Shown here in pieces: positions 16,288-23,519 of a DNA stretch of 64,000 bases. The notes below the pieces were generated by a model. The model searched no databases. It worked only from the letters and a program-made list of their open reading frames with translations, and had not been told where the DNA came from. The DNA is from CALJDF01 sp038121105 (GTDB taxonomy: Bacteria; Pseudomonadota; Alphaproteobacteria; SHVP01): NCBI GenBank assembly GCA_038121105.1, contig JAYONB010000008.1, positions 62,001-126,000 of the forward strand. Reading direction: 5' to 3'. The position numbers and the translations under genes were made by a program. Positions within the stretch are counted from its first letter, which is position 1. Each line of letters opens with the position of its first letter.

Positions 16288-18717
16288 ATGTCGCGCCTTT
16301 CGGCATTGGCAGCGCTGATCACGACTACGAATAAAAGGCGGTCGTTTGCCGCCCGTTCTTTTTTGCCCCAATGGCGCGCGGGTCTTGTGGGGTTGGCAGT
16401 GGCCTTGATGTCCGCAGGCCTAATCCCGATCGCTGGCGCCTCGGCGCAGGTTTCCCGAGAGATACGCACGAGCCTCGATGCGCGCGGCCTAGGGCGGGAT
16501 GTTCTCGGCATCATTCCCAATACGGTGTTCGATGGGGGTGCCGAGCCGCCACGAGGGACTACCCCATGGTTTCTGCGGCAGGTCGCAAATCCTGGACGCT
16601 TTCTAGATGATCCCGTTGGGCGGTTTGAGCGCGCGTTTCATCAGGCCGGTTGGCCCGTTGCCCTTCAAGAATCCGCGGGCGCGGCGACGTACCCAACTTC
16701 TGTAAGTGCCGCGACAGCACACTTCGTGCGGGCAACGCACGCCTCTCTCGCCAGATGGAGGGAAGCCATCGGCGGTTTTCAAGCAGCGAGCGGCGTTGGT
16801 CGACGAGAGTTGCGCTTGCAGCTCGGCGCGGGCGACATCGCCCACGATACGGTGTCCGCGGGGCTCGATGCCGGTCTGGGCGATGCGGCGGCCCGACTCG
16901 GTCGGCCCACCCTTCGCTTGCTCAAGAGTTTGATGGCGGCAAATTCGGGCGAACCCGTCCTCGTTCCACGAGGTGTCAGACATATCGTGGGCTCGGCCGG
17001 CGCAGATATCCATAGACCGACCTCGCGTGGCGGGGTCACCCTGATCACCGATCCAGGGGGCGACGACCACTACGACTTTACGGCGCTTGGCGCGGGCGCG
17101 GTCCTGATCGTTGTCGATGAGACCGGCGCGGACACCTATGCAGGATCAGGCGGAACGTTGTCCGTGTTGGTTGTCGTGGATCGTGCGGGACATGATCGGT
17201 GGGGCGCCGACGGGATGGGACCGTCGTCGGCGTTTGGGGGCGTGGCGGCGATCGCCGACCTTGGCGGCAACGACATCTACGACGGCGCATTCTTCGCCCA
17301 AGCCGCCGCCGCATTGGGTCAGGCTGTTTTGTTCGATGCCCAGGGAGACGATCTTTACCGTGTTCGGGGTATGGGCCAGGCGTTTGCGGCAACCGGCGGT
17401 GCGGCTGTTTTGGTAGACGGTGGTGGCAACGATTCATACCAAGCGAACGGCGCGGATGATGCTTTCGACCGCGGTGGTCGGATCAGCAAAGCACAGGGCG
17501 TGGGTTTCGGCAGTCGGCAGGGGGTCGCAGGAGGCATTGCCGCACTCGTCGATCTCGCCGGAGACGACACCTATCGGGCCGAGTTGTTCGCGCAGGGCCA
17601 TGGCTTTTTTTTCGGCATGGGCTTGTTGCTCGACCAAGCAGGAAATGATCGATACCAGGCTGCGCGTTATGCCCAGGGCGCGGCGGCCCATGTCGGCATC
17701 GGGGTTCTCGTCGATCGAGCCGGGAATGACACTTACGACGCCGAAGTAGGCGTCGCGCAGGGGATGGGGCTCGACCGGTCGATCGGTCTATTGCGCGACG
17801 CGGGGGGCGATGACCGGTATGTCGCCGGGTCGCTGGCCCAGGGCGCGGCCACGGCCAATGGTTTGGGCGTCCTCCAAGATTTTCGTGGGGTCGACCGTTT
17901 CGCCTTAGGGAGCACAGGATGGGGCGAGGGGCACTGGTCCGGCGGATTGCCCGGCGCTGGGTTCCTTTTCGGCGCTGACGCCCAAGACGATTTTGTTCTT
18001 TCGGGCGCAGCGGCGACCCTCGATGCCGTCCCCAATGGGGGGCCGCATGCGCCCAAGCCGATGCGTCGCGAGGCTGCACCGCCACCGACCTGCGTCGCAG
18101 TGGATGAACCCTTGGGGACTTGGGGGCAAGGGCTCGGCGCGGCGCTCGACCAAGCATTTCCATTGGCGGCAGACGGTCCGCCGGCGAAGCGCGCGCATGT
18201 TTTTGTGCGACGGGCGCTGCGACGTGACCTTCCGGCGGTCATCTCCAAGGTAGGCGACAACGAGCATCGCGGGCTTGGCGTGTTGGGGGTCTTGCGGTGT
18301 GTCGTGCGGGATCAAGGAACATCGTCAGCCGACGCGGTCATTCGTGATCTTGTCGAGAAACTCAATCAGGGGCCCGTATCTCTGGGCTGGATGTATGCAA
18401 GCGCGCTCGTCGCATTCGAACAACCGGCACCGATGGTTCGGCGGGCGATCATCGGTTTGGCCGCCCAACCGGACTGTACCGCCCGCGTCGGCGCGATCGA
18501 ACTCGCGCGGCGAACCCTGGAGCGAGATGGGACATCGCCCTCAACTTGGATCGCTTCGATCGTGCGGGATGGACTACAAAGCCGCTGCTGGCGCGAACAA
18601 GCGGCGGCGATGCGTTTCGTCGATACCCACGGTCCGGTCTTGTCGGGTCGTGCCGCAAGGCCATCATTCCTAAGGAGCGACGCTCTGCGGCGCCAAGCAT
18701 TTCCCACGCCCCAATAG
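16288..18717 (+). CDS. Exported protein with about eleven 27-residue solenoid repeats
   Basis: The protein has 809 residues from the ATG at 16288. A hydrophobic stretch near residues 30-52, ending GASAQV, looks like a signal peptide. Residues about 248-548 consist of some eleven repeats of about 27 residues with the pattern G-x-G-hydrophobic-L-hydrophobic-D-x-x-G-[ND]-D-x-Y, often followed by AQG; examples are LVDRAGNDTYDA and LLDQAGNDRYQA. The regular length and the alternating Gly/Asp/hydrophobic pattern suggest a beta-solenoid that could bind metal. A helical, HEAT-like C-terminal third follows a Pro-rich linker. I do not recognise the family. The gene reads alone after the liv operon. The frame also runs upstream to 16156, but that stretch crosses the terminator. 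Confidence 0.7.
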   Translation: MSRLSALAALITTTNKRRSFAARSFLPQWRAGLVGLAVALMSAGLIPIAGASAQVSREIRTSLDARGLGRDVLGIIPNTVFDGGAEPPRGTTPWFLRQVANPGRFLDDPVGRFERAFHQAGWPVALQESAGAATYPTSVSAATAHFVRATHASLARWREAIGGFQAASGVGRRELRLQLGAGDIAHDTVSAGLDAGLGDAAARLGRPTLRLLKSLMAANSGEPVLVPRGVRHIVGSAGADIHRPTSRGGVTLITDPGGDDHYDFTALGAGAVLIVVDETGADTYAGSGGTLSVLVVVDRAGHDRWGADGMGPSSAFGGVAAIADLGGNDIYDGAFFAQAAAALGQAVLFDAQGDDLYRVRGMGQAFAATGGAAVLVDGGGNDSYQANGADDAFDRGGRISKAQGVGFGSRQGVAGGIAALVDLAGDDTYRAELFAQGHGFFFGMGLLLDQAGNDRYQAARYAQGAAAHVGIGVLVDRAGNDTYDAEVGVAQGMGLDRSIGLLRDAGGDDRYVAGSLAQGAATANGLGVLQDFRGVDRFALGSTGWGEGHWSGGLPGAGFLFGADAQDDFVLSGAAATLDAVPNGGPHAPKPMRREAAPPPTCVAVDEPLGTWGQGLGAALDQAFPLAADGPPAKRAHVFVRRALRRDLPAVISKVGDNEHRGLGVLGVLRCVVRDQGTSSADAVIRDLVEKLNQGPVSLGWMYASALVAFEQPAPMVRRAIIGLAAQPDCTARVGAIELARRTLERDGTSPSTWIASIVRDGLQSRCWREQAAAMRFVDTHGPVLSGRAARPSFLRSDALRRQAFPTPQ

Positions 18718-19317
18718 GTCAAACCAGATTTGGTCGCGCCTAGGCGGACCGCACACCAGTCCTTGCGGGTGTGCACAATATTGTGGAAAAGCTGTTCATG
18801 CTGTGTGGCATAACTCTTTGGTTTTGCACAACTTTTTCGCCTTCGTCGGGCAATTCTAGTTGCGTCGTCAAAGACGCTGAAGGAGCATGATGGTGCGCGT
18901 GATGGCGCGTTGGTGTTGGGTTCGTTGTGGTGTTTTGAGTCTTCGGACTTGCGACTCACTTCGGTTCAGCATCGGTCCGGTGGTTTTCTTGCTGCAAGGC
19001 GGAAGGCGACTGGACCGAGAGGGTTCGGTCCCCGAGCACCTCGTTGGTATTGGTCGTTCGCTCTCCCTCCCGGATCGCGATCGCTGACATTGATGGAGGT
19101 GCGGCACCCGGATGATGCGGTTCTTCGGAGCTGGATTAGTCGGGGTTGGGTCGGGCTTGCACGGATGGGCTTGCCTATCGGTCGCAAGGTCGGTCGCTGC
19201 GTCGGGCGGATGTCTTTCGGGGCATGCGTAGGGATGCAGGGGTTCTCACCAAGGCTTCGGTCTCGGTGGGCGCTTGTGAGGGGTCGGTATTGACGGCGTT
19301 TGGCAACAGGCGCCGGC
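18718..19317. other. Intergenic stretch without a convincing protein gene
   Basis: About 600 bases follow the solenoid gene. The first 120 are AT-rich and hold DnaA-box-like sites. At 18861-18876 a small hairpin (GCGTC/GACGC) is followed by AAGGAG and two adjacent ATGs (18887, 18890) that open a 65-residue Arg/Trp/Val-rich frame ending at 19087. Another frame runs from 18910 to 19293. Neither resembles a known protein or shows the codon pattern of its neighbours, so I do not call either as a gene. The last part borders the small RNA terminator. Confidence 0.5.
18770..18830. promoter_or_regulatory. Cluster of DnaA-box-like sites
   Basis: Within 61 AT-rich bases there are two full matches to the DnaA box consensus TTWTNCACA: TGTGGAAAA at 18782-18790 (reverse orientation) and TTTTGCACA at 18822-18830. 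A one-mismatch copy, TGTGCACAA, lies at 18770-18778. The region lies in a gene-poor gap. No replication gene is nearby, so a DnaA-regulated promoter or a chance cluster is as likely as an origin. Confidence 0.25.
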
Positions 19318-19442
19318 AACAAAAAGCCCGCCGACGTGTCCGCCGCGGGCCAGGGGCTTTGAGTGGCTCCAAGAGCGTCAGGGGCGTCTCTCGCGGGAGA
19401 CAAAGCATAGGCCCAGACCTATGTTCCCTGGCGCTTATTATT
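19318..19442 (-). ncRNA. Structured small RNA of unknown family
   Basis: The predicted transcript, about 125 bases on the minus strand, is bounded by a near-consensus promoter and a Rho-independent terminator. A 7-bp stem, GCCAGGG (19432-19426) with CCCTGGC (19355-19349), would close the body. Inside are three hairpins: CATAGG/CCTATG (19423-19406), GTCTC/GAGAC (19401-19386) and GCTC/GAGC (19376-19366). The terminator stem GCCCGC/GCGGGC (19350-19326) is followed by TTTTT. The closing stem and the terminator stem share two bases, so they may compete. It does not match tmRNA, SRP RNA or RNase P. 6S RNA or a leader is possible but not recognised. It lies downstream of a DUF4864 gene. Confidence 0.55.
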
Positions 19443-19448
19443 GCCTCC

Positions 19449-19477
19449 TATATAGCTGAAGGCGCGCCTAGCAGCAA
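19449..19477 (-). promoter_or_regulatory. Sigma-70-type promoter for the small RNA
   Basis: On the minus strand, TTGCTG (19477-19472) and TATATA (19454-19449) are separated by exactly 17 bases. Transcription would start near 19442. The promoter lies in the gap after the DUF4864 stop codon, so the downstream RNA can be made independently of that gene. Confidence 0.55.
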
Positions 19478-19519
19478 TACAATTTGTGCCTGGTGCCCCT
19501 ATGGGCCCAACATATGGCG

Positions 19520-19960
19520 TTAGGTGGCTTGTTCCTTGGTATCGGCCACAAGGACGCCATTGATCCGCCAGCTGCCGTCGGGCTGCTGCTCCATTCGGTA
19601 CAGCGCCAACATCGTGGAGAGATCGAGGCCGACGAAAAAGACTTCCTGGATGGGTTCGCCCCGCACGATCAGCAAACGGCGATACTCGACACTTCGCGGT
19701 CGGTACACCGATTCGTAGGACGATCGAACCATTTGCATGAACCGATCGGACGATCCGAAGTACGCCTGGATCCCCGGTGACGCAAAGCTAAAGGCCGTAT
19801 CGCCGTCGTCTTTCTGAAACGCCAGCACTTGGGCCTCGATGACCTCGACAATTGCGGCGCGGTCGGTCGCATCGCCTTCGACCATGTTTTGCGCGGACGC
19901 AGTGGCGCCGACCAACATGAGCGTACAGAAAAAGGAAAAGATCACCGTAAGCCGTGTCAT
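19520..19960 (-). CDS. DUF4864-family exported protein
   Basis: The protein has 146 residues with an N-terminal signal peptide (about 1-23, ending ASAQ). The segments VIEAQVLAFQKDDGDTAFSF, FGSSDRFMQMVRSSYESVYR and DGSWRINGVLV match DUF4864, a family with a cystatin/NTF2-like fold and no known biochemical function. It is probably periplasmic. It is divergent from the alcohol dehydrogenase gene across 80 bases. A small-RNA transcription unit lies immediately downstream on the same strand. Confidence 0.85.
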   Translation of the reverse strand: MTRLTVIFSFFCTLMLVGATASAQNMVEGDATDRAAIVEVIEAQVLAFQKDDGDTAFSFASPGIQAYFGSSDRFMQMVRSSYESVYRPRSVEYRRLLIVRGEPIQEVFFVGLDLSTMLALYRMEQQPDGSWRINGVLVADTKEQAT

Positions 19961-20040
19961 AGCGTCTCCTCAGGCGGCGCGATCGGGCTAGGATAGCGAT
20001 CAACCGCGCTGATCGCGAGCGTGACAAGGGGAGGGCACAA

Positions 20041-21135
20041 ATGGATATCCAAGCCGCGATTCTGCGCGAACCCGGTGGACAATTCGCCATCGAGGCCGCG
20101 ACGCTTGATGCGCCGCAGGCGGGAGAAGTGTTGGTCAAGGTGCTCGCCGCCGGCGTTTGCCACACCGATATCGGGGTTCAGCACATCATGCCGATGCCCG
20201 TCGTCTTAGGGCACGAGGGCTCGGGCGTGGTTGAGGCGGTCGGGTCGGGCGTCACAAAGGTCGCACCCGGCGACCGCGTGGTCATGACGTTCGGATCGTG
20301 CGGCCGCTGCCCGAGTTGCGCCGAAGGAGCGCCGTCGCACTGCCACGACATGCGCACTCTGCAATTTTCCGGCGGTCGCGCCGACGGCTCGCCCACGATG
20401 CACCAGCAAGGTGAGAAGCTGAACGCCGCCTTCTTCCAGCAGTCCTCGTTTGCGACCCATGCTTTGGCGACCGAGCGTAACGTCGTGAAGGTCACCCACG
20501 ACGACGTCCCGCTCGAACTCCTCGGGCCCTTGGGGTGCGGCGTTCAAACCGGCGCGGGCGCCGTCCTCAACACGATCAAAGCGCGCGCTGGGCGGAGTAT
20601 CGCGATCATGGGTGCGGGCTCGGTTGGCCTTAGTGGCGTGATGGCGGCGCATCTCATCGGATGTACGACGATTGTTGCGGTGGATATCAACAAAGACCGA
20701 TTGGCGTTGGCCAAGGACCTTGGCGCGACTCATGTTTTGGATGCGGGTGAGGGCGACGTCGCGGCGCGGATTCGCGAGATCACCAAGGGCGGCGCACACT
20801 ATGTACTTGAAACGGCCGGGGCGGTTCAGTCGTTCACCGATGCCATTGCGTGCCTCACGATGCGGGGTGTGTGTGGGATCGTCACGGTGCCGAACCATGG
20901 CGGCGCATTCGATTTCAGTGCCCGAGAATTGCTGACCGGCGGTCGCACCGTGGTCGGTGTATTGGAGGGGTCGAGCGTTCCCGACGTCTTCATCCCGCAG
21001 CTCATCGACTTCTACGCGCAAGGCCGCTTTCCCATCGATCGGTTGACGACGTACTACCCTTTCGGCCAGATCAACCAGGCGGTCGCCGATTCGATTTCCG
21101 GCAAGACGATCAAGCCCATCCTCAAGATGCCCTAA
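20041..21135 (+). CDS. Zinc-dependent alcohol dehydrogenase
   Basis: The protein has 364 residues of the medium-chain dehydrogenase/reductase family. The catalytic zinc ligand pattern is Cys40-His41 (AGVCHTDIG) and His58-Glu59 (LGHEGSGVV), with a further Cys near 168. The structural zinc site has Cys87, 90, 93 and 101 (SCGRCPSCAEGAPSHC). The NAD-binding motif GAGSVGLSG lies near residue 190. The loop layout resembles aryl-alcohol and class III-type dehydrogenases, so aromatic or long-chain alcohols are possible substrates. The AlgH-like gene starts one base after its stop, suggesting co-transcription. Confidence 0.9.
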   Translation: MDIQAAILREPGGQFAIEAATLDAPQAGEVLVKVLAAGVCHTDIGVQHIMPMPVVLGHEGSGVVEAVGSGVTKVAPGDRVVMTFGSCGRCPSCAEGAPSHCHDMRTLQFSGGRADGSPTMHQQGEKLNAAFFQQSSFATHALATERNVVKVTHDDVPLELLGPLGCGVQTGAGAVLNTIKARAGRSIAIMGAGSVGLSGVMAAHLIGCTTIVAVDINKDRLALAKDLGATHVLDAGEGDVAARIREITKGGAHYVLETAGAVQSFTDAIACLTMRGVCGIVTVPNHGGAFDFSARELLTGGRTVVGVLEGSSVPDVFIPQLIDFYAQGRFPIDRLTTYYPFGQINQAVADSISGKTIKPILKMP

Positions 21136-21136
21136 C

Positions 21137-21727
21137 GTGCGGCACGTTGTCCCAGGGGCCCTTCTTCTCCTAATTGTCAGCCTTCTTGGCGGGGCGGCCG
21201 CCGCGCAGTCGGCAGCGGGCCGACTTCTTGTGGCGCAGCCGGCTCTCACGGACACCAATTTCTCGAAGACCGTCGTGCTGATCCTGCGGCATGATTCGAC
21301 CGGGGCCTTCGGCCTGATCGTCAATCGTTTCGTCGAGGATGTCGCGCCGCGTGATGTTCTGGCGCTTTTCGAAGAAGAGGTGCCGTTCAGCGACCAAACC
21401 GTCGCCGTCTATATCGGTGGGCCGGTACAGCCGGCGACCACCCTGGCGCTGCATTCGCCGGAATTCCAAACCGACCGCACCGATCGGGTGGGCGACTTTA
21501 TGGCCGTCTCGCCCACCGTCGATACGTTGCTCGCCACGGCGGGCGGCACCGGGCCGCGAAAGCTCCGAATTTTTTTTGGTTATGCCGGTTGGGCGCCCGG
21601 CCAACTCGATCAAGAAATCGATTCCGGGTCCTGGGCGTTGATCGACGCAGCGCCGGATCTGGTGTTTGCCGACGACGCGACCGGGGTTTGGGCGGCCGCC
21701 CGCGGTCGAATTCGGGTCGAACTATAG
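21137..21727 (+). CDS. YqgE/AlgH-family protein with an N-terminal signal peptide
   Basis: The protein has 196 residues. The core matches the YqgE/AlgH (DUF179) family: AAGRLLVAQPALTDTNFSKT, then VVLILRHDSTGAFGLIVNR, and IFFGYAGWAPGQLDQEI near residue 150. In the common form the protein begins almost directly with the GxLLxAxP segment and is cytoplasmic. Here a 25-residue hydrophobic leader (VPGALLLLIVSLLGGAAAA) precedes it, so an exported version is predicted. The function of the family is not established. The GTG start directly follows the alcohol dehydrogenase stop; the gene is convergent with an SLC13 transporter. Confidence 0.85.
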   Translation: MRHVVPGALLLLIVSLLGGAAAAQSAAGRLLVAQPALTDTNFSKTVVLILRHDSTGAFGLIVNRFVEDVAPRDVLALFEEEVPFSDQTVAVYIGGPVQPATTLALHSPEFQTDRTDRVGDFMAVSPTVDTLLATAGGTGPRKLRIFFGYAGWAPGQLDQEIDSGSWALIDAAPDLVFADDATGVWAAARGRIRVEL

Positions 21728-21735
21728 GATCGCCA

Positions 21736-23517
21736 CTACAGCGGCCAAACGATCAGGATCATCGGTACCGCAACAGCGACAATGATGATCTCAAGCGGAA
21801 GCCCCACACGCCAATAGTCGCCGAACTGGTAACCTCCCGGGCCCATGATGAGCGTGTTGTTTTGATGGCCGATGGGGGTCAAAAAGGCGCAACTCGCGCC
21901 GACGGCAACCGCCATCAGAAAGGCATCTGGGTTGACCCCAAGCTGTAACGCCGTCCCGTAAGCGATCGGTGCCGCGACGACTGCGGTCGCGGCGTTATTC
22001 ATGATGTCCGACAGCGTCATCGTGATGATCAAAATGAGGGTCATGATCGCCACAGGTCCTAAGGAGCCTGATAACCCAACGATCCCGGTGGTGATGAGAT
22101 CGGTCACCCCCGTCGTCTCCAGAGCCCCGCCGATCGGCATCATCGCGCCCAATAACACCACCACCGGCCAGTCGATGGCGTCGTAAACCTCACGCAACGG
22201 CACGATGTTTGTCAGGATCACGATCGCGGCGGCCGCGCTAAAAGAAATCGGGAGCGGCGCGATATCGGCGATGCTGAGGGCGATCGCCGCCACGAACGCG
22301 GCGATCACGATAGATGCTTTACGCCCGGGATCGCTGCCCAGTTTGCGAGGCGCCAGGGGCAGGCAACCGAGGTCGCCGATCGACCGATGAACGTGCTCTT
22401 CGTCGCCGTGCAGCAAAAGGATGTCTCCAGGACGAAATTGGACCTGGTAAAGACGATCCCGGATCGGGCGTCCCTGGCGCGAGATGCCAAGCAAATGAAG
22501 TCCGGCGCGGCCTGTCAGCCCCGCCAAGCGCGGCGTCCGTCCGGACAATACCGAGCGCGGCGGGATCACTGCTTCGACCAACACGGTGTTTTCGCCTTCC
22601 AGGTCGACGGTGCCGTCGCTGGCGGTTCCCGCGAGTTCCAAATCGTTTTTCTTGACGTACAACGTCAATGCGGCAGGCGGCGCTTCGACAACTAGGCGGT
22701 CGCTCGCGCGCAGCGGCAGGTAACGCACGCGCATATAGCCGCGCGTCCCTTCGCGAATGAGCCCAAGAATCTTGACGTCCTCTTCGGCTGCGTCGTCATG
22801 CAGATCGTGTATCGACTGCCCCACAAGCGGCGAGTCTTCCCCGACGGTGATTTCAGCGACGTAATCGTCGATCTTGAAAAGTTCTTTTTCCTCGGAAAAC
22901 TTGAGTCGCGCTTTTGGAATTAGGCGCCATCCGATCAACGCGATGAACACGACACCGACGATGGCGATCACGCCGCCGACCGGCGTGAACGCAAACATGC
23001 CGAAGGCGCTGTCGCTCACGGTGCCGCGGTAATTCGCGACGATGATGTTGGGGGGCGTACCGATCAACGTGATCAGGCCCCCGAGGATCGAGGCAAAGGA
23101 GAGCGGCATCAGAACCGCCGCCGGCGATCGCGCGGCTTTGATGGCCGATTGGATCGCTACCGGCATGAGCAACGATAAGGCTCCGATGTTGTTCATGATT
23201 GCCGAAAGAGGCGTGGCGACGAGGCTCATCGCCCCAATATGGGTTGCCGGGGTTCCGGCGGCCGGTGCGAGGATTTTGCTCAGATGTTCCACCGCACCCG
23301 AATTGCTGAGCGCCCGGCTAAGGATCAGAATCGCCACCACCGTGATCGTGGCCGGGTGCCCGAACCCGGAAAACGCGTTCACGCTCGGCACGACACCGAG
23401 AAACACCGCCGCGATCAGACAGACGAACGCGACGATGTCATAGCGCCAACGACCCCAAATGAAGCCGACAAGGGCGACGAGGAGGACGCCGCTAATCGCA
23501 TATTGTTCGTAGGTCAT
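21736..23517 (-). CDS. SLC13-family anion transporter with two TrkA-C domains, copy 2
   Basis: The protein has 593 residues. Two hydrophobic halves flank a soluble centre (about residues 205-380) that holds two TrkA-C (RCK_C) domains, seen as DDYVAEITVGEDSPLVGQSI and VEAVIPPRSVLSGRTPRLAG. Motifs such as GFGHPATITVVAILILSRAL and GHQNNTLIMGPGGY belong to the DASS/SLC13 group, which imports dicarboxylates, citrate or sulfate with sodium. It directly follows a paralogue of identical length, with 2 bases between stop and start and no ribosome site, so translation is probably coupled. It is the last gene of the minus-strand hydantoinase operon. Confidence 0.88.
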   Translation of the reverse strand: MTYEQYAISGVLLVALVGFIWGRWRYDIVAFVCLIAAVFLGVVPSVNAFSGFGHPATITVVAILILSRALSNSGAVEHLSKILAPAAGTPATHIGAMSLVATPLSAIMNNIGALSLLMPVAIQSAIKAARSPAAVLMPLSFASILGGLITLIGTPPNIIVANYRGTVSDSAFGMFAFTPVGGVIAIVGVVFIALIGWRLIPKARLKFSEEKELFKIDDYVAEITVGEDSPLVGQSIHDLHDDAAEEDVKILGLIREGTRGYMRVRYLPLRASDRLVVEAPPAALTLYVKKNDLELAGTASDGTVDLEGENTVLVEAVIPPRSVLSGRTPRLAGLTGRAGLHLLGISRQGRPIRDRLYQVQFRPGDILLLHGDEEHVHRSIGDLGCLPLAPRKLGSDPGRKASIVIAAFVAAIALSIADIAPLPISFSAAAAIVILTNIVPLREVYDAIDWPVVVLLGAMMPIGGALETTGVTDLITTGIVGLSGSLGPVAIMTLILIITMTLSDIMNNAATAVVAAPIAYGTALQLGVNPDAFLMAVAVGASCAFLTPIGHQNNTLIMGPGGYQFGDYWRVGLPLEIIIVAVAVPMILIVWPL

Positions 23518-23519
23518 CG

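Noticed and set aside
18910..19293. 127-residue plus-strand frame in the gene-poor gap
   Set aside because: No ribosome site, no family resemblance and a composition dominated by Arg, Gly and Trp; not enough support for a gene.
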